A stretch of 64,000 bases of DNA from Arcicella aurantiaca (GCF_003148625.1 NZ_QGGO01000007.1:1-64000), one strand, 5' to 3'; shown: positions 24,751-32,875, counted from the first letter of the stretch. A program made the numbers and translations. Notes: generated from the sequence alone by a model not told the origin.

Positions 24751-25183
24751 AACTTGTTTGAAAAGGGCGTTGCTGTCGCACGATGGCTGGTCGGGAGACA
24801 CAGCCATGGGACGGAGAGAGGTTTCCAGCTAAGGATAAAGAAATGGCAGTTCGTTATGCTGCCGCAAATTGTTGAGTGTAACACTCGCTACGAATGTAAA
24901 AGGATTTATTGGAGTTGGAGTAGTGATAAATACGTGACCGTTTGATAAAAAAACGAGAATTATCTTTGTTTTTTATACATGAAAAGCAACATTTGTAATT
25001 AAATGTATTTTAAACTTATCATTTCTGTGAGATTTTTAAGAATATTGAATTGAACAGGTTACAGTAAATATATTTATTTTAGTAAAATTTCAGTAAGCTA
25101 AAAGTATTCAAATTATTGGCAGTTTTTTTGTTCAGTAAAATTATTTTCATTGTTTAAACCATTTATTCATAAGAAAGCCATAA
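24751..25183. other. non-coding stretch with a GC-rich hairpin
   Basis: About 24757-24850 is richer in G and C than its surroundings and contains a stem ATGGCTG-GTC (24783-24792) / GAC-A-CAGCCAT (24797-24807) with a GGGA loop. A -7 box TATCTTTG at 24961-24968 has a TTTG only 16 nt upstream. A 72-codon frame across the region shows no family features. Its origin is unknown, perhaps a remnant. Confidence 0.4.
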
Positions 25184-25705
25184 ATGAGTGAACGTAATAC
25201 TCTAATAGACGACAAATCATATACTAATTTAGAAATAGGTGCAGGGTGTGGTGATTTTGGAAAAAAGTTCTATCCTAAATGTTATTTGACAGATTACGAT
25301 GCAAATCTAAGAGAAAGTTGTGAACTGTGTCATATTGATTGGTTCTGTGATGCTCATGAGCTCCCTTGGGGAGATAATAGGTTTGATACTATCATTTTAT
25401 GTAATCCTTACAATTATGGCTTTAATGATGATGATAGTACAGACAAGTTGATGAAAGAACTTTTGAGAGTGCTTAAAGTAACAAATTCTAAAATTATTTT
25501 GATTAGCACTAAAAATAATAAACATTGTAATCCACAAAGAGTATCAACACGTATTTCAGCTTTCTGTAAAAAAAACAATATCAGTAATATGAATGTATCT
25601 TCGGAAGAAATAGATTGCAATTCTTTGTATGAAAATTACGTTTTTAAAGAAGTTTTAGGAGATCAAATTTTTCCATCTTGTAAAATCACTATCGATGTCC
25701 AATAG
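25184..25705 (+). CDS. small class I SAM-dependent methyltransferase-like protein
   Basis: The 173-residue product keeps the core of a Rossmann methyltransferase. Motif I is NLEIGAGCGDFG (residues 15-26), an acidic residue follows the second strand (YLTDYDANLRES), and AHELPWGDNRFDTIILCNPY supplies motifs III/IV, with ELLRVLKVTNSKIILIST as motif V/VI. The spacing suits small-molecule or nucleoside methylation, but NPY could also hint at an N-methylase-like site. The C-terminus is short. Its last 11 bp overlap the next gene, showing translational coupling. The AT-rich pair lies between repeats, so horizontal acquisition is likely. Confidence 0.7.
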   Translation: MSERNTLIDDKSYTNLEIGAGCGDFGKKFYPKCYLTDYDANLRESCELCHIDWFCDAHELPWGDNRFDTIILCNPYNYGFNDDDSTDKLMKELLRVLKVTNSKIILISTKNNKHCNPQRVSTRISAFCKKNNISNMNVSSEEIDCNSLYENYVFKEVLGDQIFPSCKITIDVQ

Positions 25706-26639
25706 CAGTTTAAATATAGATACCTTAAGTAGGGAAATTAATTTACTGTCTCTATCAGATAAAATGAATAGAGGGGGATATGGTGATTTGTTTTATGACC
25801 ATTTAACTGGATTGACTAAGTTTAAAATGTTAAGTTCTGAAAATAATATTGATGAATTAAAACTTAGTGAAAAAACATATTTTGGTTTAGAACAATACGC
25901 AATTGAGCATTCAGAAAATGTAGAATCAGAGAAATCTCAAAATGAAGTTGATTGGGATTTAATAGATGATGCAAAAGAACTACTCAAAATTAAATTAGCA
26001 AATTCCCTTGGAATAGGACAGAATTATGAGAGTTCCGAATTAAAACCAATAATAAAATTTACAACAGATAACTACGAAAATTATTTATTGTATAAAATGT
26101 TGTACCCTGATTCTATTTCAAACCCTTGGTTACCTACGCATAATATTATTTTGGAGAATGGGTATTTATTAATGGTTTCAGGACAGAAAGACTTTATTAG
26201 AGAATATGATAAAAAAATTCTGGATAAAGAAGACGAAAACTCCACTGGTTTATTTGTATTAGCAAAAAGTAATAGTACAAGAGGATTTAGTGGTTTTCCA
26301 ATTGATACTCGAAGTAATATGCAAGGATTAATTTTTGATTTTTTAAGAAGGGATGCGAGCGGAATGAGAAATGCTATTAAAACTGAAAAAATAGCATCAT
26401 TCTTAAAAACACAACAAAAAAATTATTCTGAGCAAAACATTAGGGTGATGTTTTTATTACCTTTGAAACGAGCTGGTTTGATAGGATCTACAACAAGCGG
26501 TTATTTCTTTATAAACTCACCAGACGATTTGATACATAGCTATAAACATCATAGAGAAAAATTGCGTGGATTACAAAGAACTCTTGATATGTATAAAAAT
26601 AAGGGAAAACAACTTGGTATTGACTTAGAAACAGTTTAG
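25695..26639 (+). CDS. unrecognised protein overlapping a methyltransferase gene
   Basis: The 314-residue product matches no family I know. It has no signal peptide or transmembrane segment. The first 110 residues are acidic and helical; the middle has strand-like stretches (PWLPTHNIILENGYLLMVSG, NSTGLFVLAKSNSTRGFSG). The last 90 residues (IKTEKIASFLKTQQKNYSEQ, VMFLLPLKRAGLIGSTTSGY) resemble a winged helix followed by a basic helix. It begins inside the methyltransferase gene at 25695 and is followed by a strong terminator (26651-26692), so the two genes are a closed unit. A regulatory or defence role is only a guess. Confidence 0.6.
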   Translation: MSNSSLNIDTLSREINLLSLSDKMNRGGYGDLFYDHLTGLTKFKMLSSENNIDELKLSEKTYFGLEQYAIEHSENVESEKSQNEVDWDLIDDAKELLKIKLANSLGIGQNYESSELKPIIKFTTDNYENYLLYKMLYPDSISNPWLPTHNIILENGYLLMVSGQKDFIREYDKKILDKEDENSTGLFVLAKSNSTRGFSGFPIDTRSNMQGLIFDFLRRDASGMRNAIKTEKIASFLKTQQKNYSEQNIRVMFLLPLKRAGLIGSTTSGYFFINSPDDLIHSYKHHREKLRGLQRTLDMYKNKGKQLGIDLETV

Positions 26640-26650
26640 AATTACAGTAT

Positions 26651-26692
26651 TAAAGAGCTATATTTACCAATATTTGGAAATATAGCTCTTTA
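26651..26692 (+). terminator. terminator of the methyltransferase operon
   Basis: TAAAGAGCTATATTT (26651-26665) pairs with 26678-26692 over about 15 bp around a 12-nt loop. It starts 12 bp after the stop codon and is followed by a T-rich tail (ATTCTTAT). Confidence 0.75.
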
Positions 26693-26715
26693 TTCTTATC
26701 CCATCCAATGCTACT

Positions 26716-26747
26716 GGTCGTAGGTTTAGCGAAGCGTTCCTACGACC
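26716..26747. repeat. palindromic repeat GGTCGTAGG/CCTACGACC
   Basis: Nine-base arms at 26716-26724 and 26739-26747 enclose an inner GCGAAGC turn. It is another member of the intergenic palindrome set, between the terminator and the crotonase gene. Confidence 0.7.
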
Positions 26748-26864
26748 TAAAATGTACAGAGCGTCTCGCTCATCATCTACTCATCGGTAAAGCTCTCTCT
26801 TTGCTTTATTCAAAAACATTCAATAACTTCATTTCGCACGAAGTATTCACTCAATGTATAAAAC

Positions 26865-27671
26865 ATGGAAACGCTAAAATTAGATATTCAGAATCATATT
26901 GCCCACGTAACGCTCAATCGTCCTGATAAAATGAATGCCCTCAATCAAACTGCTTGGGATGAAATCACGGAGGTTTTTGAATATCTTGATGAAAATGCAG
27001 AAGTGAGAGTAATTGTTTTGGAAGGTGGGGAAAGCAAAAACTTCTGTGCAGGAATTGACTTGAGTTTATTGATGTCCGTTTCGCAAAATCATACTAAATG
27101 CGAAGGACGAAAAAGAGAAAAACTTCGTAAAGATGTCTTGAAATTACAAGCTCCAATTAATGCCATTGAAAACTGCTCAAAACCCGTTTTAGCCGCCATT
27201 CACGGTGGTTGTATCGGTGGAGGAATAGACTTGGTTTGCGGTTGTGATATGCGTTATTGTACCGACGATGCCTATTTTACCATTAAAGAAATTGACATGG
27301 GCATGGTGGCAGATTTAGGAACTTTACAAAGACTCCCCAAACTCATTGGCGACGGTCTCGTGCGTGAAATGGCGTACACAGGGCGTAACGTAGGCGGACA
27401 AGAAGCCGAGAAAATTGGCATCGTCAATCGTTCGTATTTAGATAAAGTTACGATGATGGCGGAAGTCATGAAAATTGCCGAAATGATAGCTCAAAAATCT
27501 CCATTATCCATCCGAGGAACAAAACATATTTTGCTCCACACTCGTGACCATTCCGTTGCCGACGGACTCAATTACATGGCAACTTGGAACGCCGCCATGT
27601 TACTTTCAGCCGATTTACAAGAAGCTTTTGAGGCGAAAATGGGAAAGAGAGAAGGGAAGTTTGAAGGGTGA
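26865..27671 (+). CDS. enoyl-CoA hydratase/isomerase (crotonase) family protein
   Basis: The 268-residue product is a crotonase-fold enzyme acting on acyl-CoA thioesters. The first oxyanion strand is GGESKNFCAGIDLS and the second AIHGGCIGGGIDLVCGCD. The later stretch KEIDMGMVADLGTLQRLPKL has acidic residues like those of dienoyl-CoA isomerases (ECH1) rather than the paired glutamates of typical hydratases. That suggests a delta3,5-delta2,4-dienoyl-CoA isomerase in the oxidation of unsaturated fatty acids, though this is an inference. The ATG at 26865 gives a normal N-terminus (ETLKLDIQNHIAHVTLNRPD). Confidence 0.88.
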   Translation: METLKLDIQNHIAHVTLNRPDKMNALNQTAWDEITEVFEYLDENAEVRVIVLEGGESKNFCAGIDLSLLMSVSQNHTKCEGRKREKLRKDVLKLQAPINAIENCSKPVLAAIHGGCIGGGIDLVCGCDMRYCTDDAYFTIKEIDMGMVADLGTLQRLPKLIGDGLVREMAYTGRNVGGQEAEKIGIVNRSYLDKVTMMAEVMKIAEMIAQKSPLSIRGTKHILLHTRDHSVADGLNYMATWNAAMLLSADLQEAFEAKMGKREGKFEG

Positions 27672-27719
27672 TGTTAAAATGTTACTGATTAGTTATGAAT
27701 ATCAATCACAGCAAACACT

Positions 27720-27727
27720 TATATTTG
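27720..27727 (+). promoter_or_regulatory. -7 box candidate for the ParDE-type locus
   Basis: TATATTTG fits TAnnTTTG about 107 nt before the antitoxin start. No TTTG was found at the standard spacing. Confidence 0.35.
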
Positions 27728-27833
27728 TAATCATTAAAAAGGAGAATTGTTTGGTAAGAATTGTAGTAATAATTCTTTCAATAATTTTCTAATTGAGGTA
27801 AAAAATAAAAGGTTCAATTAAATCAAACATAGT

Positions 27834-28061
27834 ATGACAACTATCGAATTAAAATCAAACCTTCATTTACTGATTGACCGAATTTCAGATAATAGTGTTT
27901 TAGAAGCTTATCATACACTCTTAAAACGAGAAGTAAAAGAGGTTGGTGATTTTTGGGATGACTTAACCAATGCCCAAAAGGAAGATATTAAAGCAGGAAT
28001 TGACGATTTGAAAGCAGGACGAAAAAAGCCATTGTCAGAAGTAATGAATAAATATTTATGA
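27834..28061 (+). CDS. antitoxin-like protein of a ParDE-type module
   Basis: The 75-residue product is a short helical protein (TTIELKSNLHLLIDRISDNS, then WDDLTNAQKEDIKAGIDDLK) ending KPLSEVMNKYL, the common pattern of RHH-less antitoxins paired with RelE/ParE toxins in Bacteroidota. It would neutralise the toxin by direct binding. Its TGA (28059-28061) overlaps the toxin ATG (28058-28060) by 2 bp, the usual coupling. Because the toxin frame is broken, this antitoxin may now be free-standing. Confidence 0.75.
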   Translation: MTTIELKSNLHLLIDRISDNSVLEAYHTLLKREVKEVGDFWDDLTNAQKEDIKAGIDDLKAGRKKPLSEVMNKYL

Positions 28062-28353
28062 AAGTATATCAAATATTTATCTCTGAACGTGCTGAACGAA
28101 ATTTAGAACACATTCTTCAATGCCTTGAAGAAGAGTGGTCAATAAAAGTAAAAAAGGAATTTTAGAAGAATTGAATACTAATTTTGATAGAATAAGTGTG
28201 ATGCCTTTTTTATTTCCGAAATCTGATAAATTTGAAAATTTACATAAAGGTCTTATTACTAAACACGCTCATATTTTCTATCAGGTCTTTGAAGATTACA
28301 TAGATATTGTAACGATTCAAGATACTCGCCAAAACCCTGATTTTTTGAAATAA
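28058..28353 (+). pseudogene. ParE/RelE-type toxin, frameshifted
   Basis: Translation from 28058 gives KVYQIFISERAERNLEHIL...EEWSIKVKKEF and then a stop at 28163-28165. The rest continues in another frame as LEELNTNFDRISVMPFLFP and ends IDIVTIQDTRQNPDFLK, a normal ParE C-terminus. One extra T in the run at 28160-28163 would restore KKEFLEELN, the family pattern. So this is a single-base loss in a homopolymer. Explanations are mutational loss of a costly toxin, programmed slippage, or a sequencing error. The combined length, near 98 residues, is normal. RecN begins 2 bp after its end. Confidence 0.8.
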
Positions 28354-28354
28354 A

Positions 28355-30043
28355 ATGTTACAAAATCTAATCATAAAAAATTACGCTCTTATTGAGCATC
28401 TTGACTTTGCCCCTGACCGTTCTCTGAATATCATTACGGGTGAAACAGGTGCGGGAAAGTCAATTATGTTAGGAGCAATCGGGTTGTTATTGGGTAATCG
28501 TGCTGATACCAAAACGCTTTATAATCCGTCTGAAAAATGTGTAATTGAGGGAGAATTTAATATTTCTGGATACATTATCAAGAATATTTTTGAGGAGGAA
28601 GAGTTAGATTATGAAGAGCATTGTATCATTCGCCGAGAGATTTCTCCGCAAGGAAAAACTCGTGCATTTATCAATGATACGCCCGTAAATTTGGAAACGC
28701 TTCGCAGAATCACCTCTCAATTAATGGATGTGCATTCTCAGCATGATAATTTACTTTTGGGGGCAAATGAGTATCAACTCCAAATTGTAGATACGTTTGC
28801 TCAGAATAGCGAGATTTTAGACAAATATAAGGCTGATTATCAACTATATAATAAGGCTAATCAGGCGTATCAGCAACTTTTGGTTGATGCCAAAGAAAGC
28901 AAAAAAGAGTTTGATTATAATTCTTTTTTGTTAGATGAATTGCAAAAAGTTAAATTAAAGAAAGGCGAATTAGAGGTTTTGGAACAAGACCTTAATAAAC
29001 TTGAAAATGCAGAAGATGTCAAATCAAAATTAACGGCAGCTGCCTTGTATTTGAATGCTCCTGACCAATCTATTATTTCATTTTTGAGTGCCACCGTCGT
29101 TAATCTGAACAGTATTAGTAATTACGGCGAGCAGTATAATCAGTTAAGAAATCGTTTGCAAAGTTGTTTAATTGAGCTGAAAGATGTAGCTGATGAGGTA
29201 GAAAGTGAAGCGGAAGAAGTAGAATTAGACAATGAAAAAATCTCGACAATTCAGCAGAGATTAGATTTATTGTACAATCTTTTGCAAAAACACCAAGTCA
29301 AAACCGACCAAGAATTAATGGATATTCAGAAAGACTTGGAAGCCAAAGTGGGTAAGGTTTTGAACATTGATGAAGCCTTAGAGAAGGCAAAAATGCAGGT
29401 TGAAAAAACCGAGAAAGTATTACAGAAAAGTGCCGAAGCATTGTCAAAATCACGTGTGGCGGTGTTACCAGTAATGGAGAAACAGCTCGCTGACCTTCTC
29501 AAAGATTTAGGAATGCCTAATGCCAGTTTGAAAATTGAAAATGAACAGGTAAAGCCAACCAATACAGGCACTAACATTATCAATTTACTGTTTTCTGCGA
29601 ATAAGGGCATTAAACCACAACCAATCAAAAATGTGGCTTCGGGCGGTGAATTTAGCCGTTTGATGTTGGCGATAAAGTATATTTTAGCTAATAAAAGGGC
29701 TTTGCCAACCATTATTTTTGATGAAATTGATACAGGTATTTCGGGGGAAGTATCTATAAAAGTGGGGAATATGATGCGTGAAATGTCACGTAGTCACCAA
29801 ATTATTGCCATTACGCATTTGCATCAAATTGCAGCACAAGGTTCGGCACATTATTTTGTTTATAAAGATAATTCTTCAGCAAGAACTGTTTCTCGAATTA
29901 GAAAACTAACTAATGAAGAACGAGTAATGGAAATTGCCCAAATGATTGGCGGACAAAATCCTTCAAAAGCTATTGTAGATAATGCCCGTGAGATTTTGAG
30001 TAAGCATTTAGTAGAATTGACAAATTATAAATTGGATTTGTAA
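28355..30043 (+). CDS. recN: DNA repair protein RecN
   Basis: RecN is an SMC-like ATPase that acts early at double-strand breaks. The 562-residue product has Walker A GETGAGKS (29-36) near the start, two coiled-coil arms rich in Glu/Lys (about 150-380), then ASGGEFSRLMLAIKYI, Walker B TIIFDEIDTGISG and the switch ITHLHQIA. HSQHDNLLLG, after the first arm, is the expected RecN signature. Length is typical. The start lies 2 bp after the broken toxin, and a DUF433/DUF5615 pair follows 2 bp after its stop, so recN is tightly packed between two toxin-antitoxin loci. Confidence 0.95.
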   Translation: MLQNLIIKNYALIEHLDFAPDRSLNIITGETGAGKSIMLGAIGLLLGNRADTKTLYNPSEKCVIEGEFNISGYIIKNIFEEEELDYEEHCIIRREISPQGKTRAFINDTPVNLETLRRITSQLMDVHSQHDNLLLGANEYQLQIVDTFAQNSEILDKYKADYQLYNKANQAYQQLLVDAKESKKEFDYNSFLLDELQKVKLKKGELEVLEQDLNKLENAEDVKSKLTAAALYLNAPDQSIISFLSATVVNLNSISNYGEQYNQLRNRLQSCLIELKDVADEVESEAEEVELDNEKISTIQQRLDLLYNLLQKHQVKTDQELMDIQKDLEAKVGKVLNIDEALEKAKMQVEKTEKVLQKSAEALSKSRVAVLPVMEKQLADLLKDLGMPNASLKIENEQVKPTNTGTNIINLLFSANKGIKPQPIKNVASGGEFSRLMLAIKYILANKRALPTIIFDEIDTGISGEVSIKVGNMMREMSRSHQIIAITHLHQIAAQGSAHYFVYKDNSSARTVSRIRKLTNEERVMEIAQMIGGQNPSKAIVDNAREILSKHLVELTNYKLDL

Positions 30044-30045
30044 AT

Positions 30046-30285
30046 ATGGAAACATCATCTTTGCTTGATAGAATCACGATAAACCCATTGGTTTGTCATG
30101 GTAAACCAACAATTCGTAATAAACGATATATGGTTGAATCTATGTTAGAATATCTTTCAGCAGGAGATTCGATTGAAGAATTATTGATAGAATTTCCAGA
30201 TTTGGAAAGAGAAGATTTCTTAGCGTGTATTCAATTTGCAACAAAAGCCTTGAAAACGAAGACTTATCACTTAGCCGTAGCCTAA
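30046..30285 (+). CDS. DUF433 antitoxin-like protein
   Basis: The 79-residue product is a DUF433 domain protein: ITINPLVCHGKPTIRNKRYM, then MLEYLSAGDSIEELLIEFPDLE, the usual GKP-x-I-x-x-x-R and G-x-S-x-E-E-I motifs of a winged-helix DNA-binding antitoxin. It should bind and silence the PIN-like toxin next door and repress the pair. The start is 2 bp after recN and the stop directly abuts the toxin ATG (30286), a typical TA arrangement. Confidence 0.88.
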   Translation: METSSLLDRITINPLVCHGKPTIRNKRYMVESMLEYLSAGDSIEELLIEFPDLEREDFLACIQFATKALKTKTYHLAVA

Positions 30286-30642
30286 ATGAAATTTTTATTG
30301 GATGCACATTTACCTCCTTCCTTGAAAAAAGTGTTTCTTGATAGGGGTTTTGACACAATTCATACATTGGATTTGCCCCTCCAAAATGATACAGATGATT
30401 CTACAATTAATAGAATTGTTACAGAACAAGAAAGAATTTTGATAACAAAAGATGATGATTTTTATGATACTTTCATCATTAAACAAATTCCTGTAAAATT
30501 AGTATTGGTTAAAACAGGGAATATCAGTAAAAATGATTTAAAAGAACTATTTGAAGTAAACTTAGATAGGATTATTACGCTTTTAGATGATAATGATTTA
30601 CTTATTTTGACCAAAAAAACGCTTTTCGGATACAATCAATAA
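30286..30642 (+). CDS. DUF5615 PIN-like toxin
   Basis: The 118-residue product is a PIN-like protein of the DUF5615/Mut7-C group. It starts KFLLDAHLPPSLKKVFLDRG, with the first acidic residue Asp6, then ILITKDDDFYD with the second acidic cluster and KLVLVKTGNISKNDL. PIN domains cleave RNA with bound metal; here the target is unknown. With the preceding DUF433 gene it forms a toxin-antitoxin pair. The spacing of 0 bp and the small size support this. Confidence 0.85.
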   Translation: MKFLLDAHLPPSLKKVFLDRGFDTIHTLDLPLQNDTDDSTINRIVTEQERILITKDDDFYDTFIIKQIPVKLVLVKTGNISKNDLKELFEVNLDRIITLLDDNDLLILTKKTLFGYNQ

Positions 30643-30647
30643 CAATT

Positions 30648-31043
30648 ATGAAAAAAATATTTTTAGCAATTTCAATAATTACAACATTGGCGGCTTGTCA
30701 AAAAAATGGAGAAGATAAACAAAAAGTAATGATTGATGAAGTGATGGCGATTCATGATGAAGTAATGCCTAAGATGGACGATATTATGACTTTGAAAAGT
30801 AGCTTAGATTCTGCCATTAAAGTTTCTCCTGATTCTGCAAAAGCCAAACAATTATATTCTGCTTTGGATTCAGCCGATAATCAAATGATGGACTGGATGC
30901 AGGCGTATAATCCTGACCAAGTAAAAGGAAAATCGGAAGAAGAAGTCACTAAATATTACGCTGATGAAAAAGCTAAAATTTCAAGTGTAAAAGAATTGAC
31001 GAATAAAAGCATTGAAGAGGCAAAGGGATTTTTAGGGAAGTAA
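30648..31043 (+). CDS. small lipoprotein of unknown function
   Basis: The 131-residue product has a signal peptide with lipobox TLAAC (Cys17), so it should be a lipoprotein. The mature part is helical and charged (MIDEVMAIHDEVMPKMDDIM, TLKSSLDSAIKVSPDSAKAK) with methionine-rich stretches, like the viral A-type inclusion-like lipoproteins of Bacteroidota. No catalytic motif is seen. It lies between the DUF5615 toxin (5 bp) and the SCO gene; a copper or redox link by association with SCO is only a suggestion. Confidence 0.65.
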   Translation: MKKIFLAISIITTLAACQKNGEDKQKVMIDEVMAIHDEVMPKMDDIMTLKSSLDSAIKVSPDSAKAKQLYSALDSADNQMMDWMQAYNPDQVKGKSEEEVTKYYADEKAKISSVKELTNKSIEEAKGFLGK

Positions 31044-31055
31044 ACCGATAAATAT

Positions 31056-31100
31056 TGACCTCAGTCTTAGATTGGGGTCATTTCATTTTGAGGTCATTTT
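31056..31100 (+). terminator. possible terminator after the small lipoprotein gene
   Basis: TGACCTCA (31056-31063) pairs with TGAGGTCA (31089-31096), followed by TTTTTAATTT. The 25-nt loop makes this weak. Confidence 0.4.
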
Positions 31101-31114
31101 TAATTTATTATGCA

Positions 31115-31753
31115 ATGAACAAAACCACATTATTATATATTTATGCTGTTGCATTTTTCCTTTCAGCGTGCGATTCACAGCCCCAAAAACTTCCAATTCT
31201 TGGTAATCGTGAGGCGGTTACAAAAACAGTTAATGGCAAAGAAGTGACCGACACCCTTTATCATCAAATTCCTGATTTTGAGTTTATTAATCAAGATTCT
31301 GTAAAAGTTACTCAGAAGGATTTTGCAGGGAAAATATACATTGCAGACTTCTTTTTTACGACTTGCCCAACGATTTGTCCGAAGATGAAAACCCAAATGT
31401 TACGGATTTATGAGAAATATAAAAACAATCCGAAAGTTGGAATTCTCTCTCATTCAATTGACCCACGCCATGACACGCCCGCAGTTTTACGTGAGTTTAT
31501 GAATAATTTGGGTATAAAGTCGAAAATGTGGCAAATGGTAACGGGCGACAAAGCTAAAATCTATGAAATCGGACAGAAAAGTTATATGGTTTCTGCTACC
31601 GATGACCCAACTCAACCAGGAGGAATTGTTCATAGTGGAGCGTTTATTTTAGTAGATAAAAATCGTCATATCAGAGGAATTTATGATGGAACTGAACCTG
31701 CAAAAGTTGATAGACTGATGATTGATATGGAAATACTTTTGAATGAATTGTAA
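31115..31753 (+). CDS. SCO1/SenC family copper chaperone lipoprotein
   Basis: SCO proteins deliver copper to the CuA site of cytochrome c oxidase or act as thiol reductases. From the ATG at 31115 the product is 212 residues with lipobox FLSAC (Cys19), a thioredoxin fold, the copper motif TTCPTICPK (Cys84 and Cys88) and His173 in VHSGAFILVDK. A longer frame starts at 31055, but the extra 20 residues would precede the signal peptide, so the internal start is preferred. The next gene encodes a c-type cytochrome lipoprotein, a common pairing in respiratory loci. Confidence 0.9.
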   Translation: MNKTTLLYIYAVAFFLSACDSQPQKLPILGNREAVTKTVNGKEVTDTLYHQIPDFEFINQDSVKVTQKDFAGKIYIADFFFTTCPTICPKMKTQMLRIYEKYKNNPKVGILSHSIDPRHDTPAVLREFMNNLGIKSKMWQMVTGDKAKIYEIGQKSYMVSATDDPTQPGGIVHSGAFILVDKNRHIRGIYDGTEPAKVDRLMIDMEILLNEL

Positions 31754-31773
31754 TACGAACAGCCTTGTTCGTA
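31754..31773 (+). repeat. palindrome directly after the SCO stop codon
   Basis: TACGAACA (31754-31761) and TGTTCGTA (31766-31773) form an 8-bp stem with a GCCT loop, starting at the base after the stop and followed by AAAA. Confidence 0.7.
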
Positions 31774-31810
31774 AAAATGAAAACTGCTGATAGAATTGTC
31801 AGTAAAAAAT

Positions 31811-32227
31811 ATGAAAATTACTTATTGCTTATTACTTACTGCTTACTGTTTCCTGCTCGCTGCGTGTAGCGAAAAGGACATTAAACTAAAACAATATTAT
31901 ATCGACGGACAGGCTCTTTATAAATTACATTGTGCCAATTGTCACCAAGAAAATGGACAAGGCTTAGCAGGACTTTATCCGCCCATTGCTGGCTCCGATT
32001 TTTTGGAAAAGAATAAAGAATTAATCCTTTGTTCAATGAGAAATGGTTTGCAGGATACTATTGTTGTGAATGGAAAATCGTTTCACCAAGCCATGCCAGC
32101 TAATACGCAATTACAAGCTTTGGACGTTGCCGAAATCGCTACTTATATTTACAATGAATGGGGAAATGAAAAGGAAATTACGGAGGTGAAATACGTGCAG
32201 AAGGTGTTAGAAAATTGTAAAAAATAG
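31811..32227 (+). CDS. monohaem cytochrome c lipoprotein
   Basis: From the ATG at 31811 the product is 138 residues, with lipobox LLAAC (Cys19) and haem-binding CANCH (Cys41, Cys44, His45). The likely Met ligand is in FHQAMPANTQL. It should be an electron-transfer protein tethered on the periplasmic side, working with the SCO protein next to it and an oxidase elsewhere. The 5-residue extension upstream is unlikely, as the signal peptide begins at MKITYCLL. The convergent neighbour is lptC. Confidence 0.9.
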   Translation: MKITYCLLLTAYCFLLAACSEKDIKLKQYYIDGQALYKLHCANCHQENGQGLAGLYPPIAGSDFLEKNKELILCSMRNGLQDTIVVNGKSFHQAMPANTQLQALDVAEIATYIYNEWGNEKEITEVKYVQKVLENCKK

Positions 32228-32230
32228 TGT

Positions 32231-32271
32231 TTTGATATGCGATGTTAGAGAAACCAACATCGCATATCAAA
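32231..32271. terminator. stem-loop between the convergent cytochrome and lptC genes
   Basis: TTTGATATGCGATGTT (32231-32246) pairs perfectly with 32256-32271 around a 9-nt loop, starting 4 bp after the cytochrome stop and ending 5 bp before the lptC end. Neither side has a clean T run, so the shared terminator role is inferred. Confidence 0.6.
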
Positions 32272-32275
32272 AAAA

Positions 32276-32830
32276 TTATTGTGGTAAGCTTTTAACACTT
32301 ACTACTCCATTCACTCTACGAATGGTATATTCTGTAAAATCTTGATTAGAGTCCATTCCCATACCGTGAATAACTTGGTCGGGGGTTTTGATGTCAACGG
32401 CTTTGTTTGAATAAATTTTCTTAGTATCAGGACTCCAAAATAATTCGTCCGTTGCCAATGTTTCGTTCTTTACCTGATTATTTATTTCTACCCTTCCCAT
32501 TACTCGATAAAGATTATTTGCTTTCAAATAAATAGCAGAATCTCCTCTTAATTTGGTGGTATTGTTCCCCATTTTGTCAAAAAAGAAAACACGTACTTCT
32601 TTAGGGTATTTTTTGTCTTCATTTGCCATTGTTAATTGAGCTTCTGTTGACATTCTCACGACTAACCTTGCTGAGTCTGTATAACTCATATTGATGCCAT
32701 AAACCTCAGAAATTGGACCTTTATAATCTTCTCGTTTAAAATCCTTTTTGTCTTCTTCGCAAGAAATAAGCACGATTATAGAGAATAGAGAACAGAGAAT
32801 AGATTTACTTGAATTGGAAAAAGGTAACAT
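32276..32830 (-). CDS. lptC: LPS export periplasmic protein LptC (lipoprotein form)
   Basis: LptC joins the inner membrane LptBFG exporter to the periplasmic bridge that carries lipopolysaccharide out. From the ATG at 32828-32830 the product is 184 residues. A signal peptide ends in VLISC (lipobox), the Bacteroidota form. The beta-rich body (ARLVVRMSTEAQLTMANEDK, ATDELFWSPDTKKIYSNKAV) follows the family fold. A longer frame to 32905 would translate a palindromic repeat (32848-32875), so the internal start is preferred. It lies downstream of the outer membrane protein and coaX, all on the minus strand. Confidence 0.82.
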   Translation of the reverse strand: MLPFSNSSKSILCSLFSIIVLISCEEDKKDFKREDYKGPISEVYGINMSYTDSARLVVRMSTEAQLTMANEDKKYPKEVRVFFFDKMGNNTTKLRGDSAIYLKANNLYRVMGRVEINNQVKNETLATDELFWSPDTKKIYSNKAVDIKTPDQVIHGMGMDSNQDFTEYTIRRVNGVVSVKSLPQ

Positions 32831-32847
32831 TTGCTTATAAAGAAAAC

Positions 32848-32875
32848 GTACCACAGATGTTAACACCTGTGGTAC
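32848..32875. repeat. 28-bp palindrome GTACCACAG/CTGTGGTAC
   Basis: Bases 32848-32861 and 32862-32875 are reverse complements with one mismatch. It lies just upstream of the lptC start and is a further member of the intergenic palindrome set. Confidence 0.75.

Noticed and set aside
24727-24945. 72-codon frame in the gap after aspS
   Set aside because: It starts in the duplicated repeat and crosses a hairpin, with no domain or composition typical of a gene here.
26708-26926. Open frame overlapping the start of the crotonase gene
   Set aside because: It runs through a palindromic repeat and out of frame into the crotonase coding sequence.
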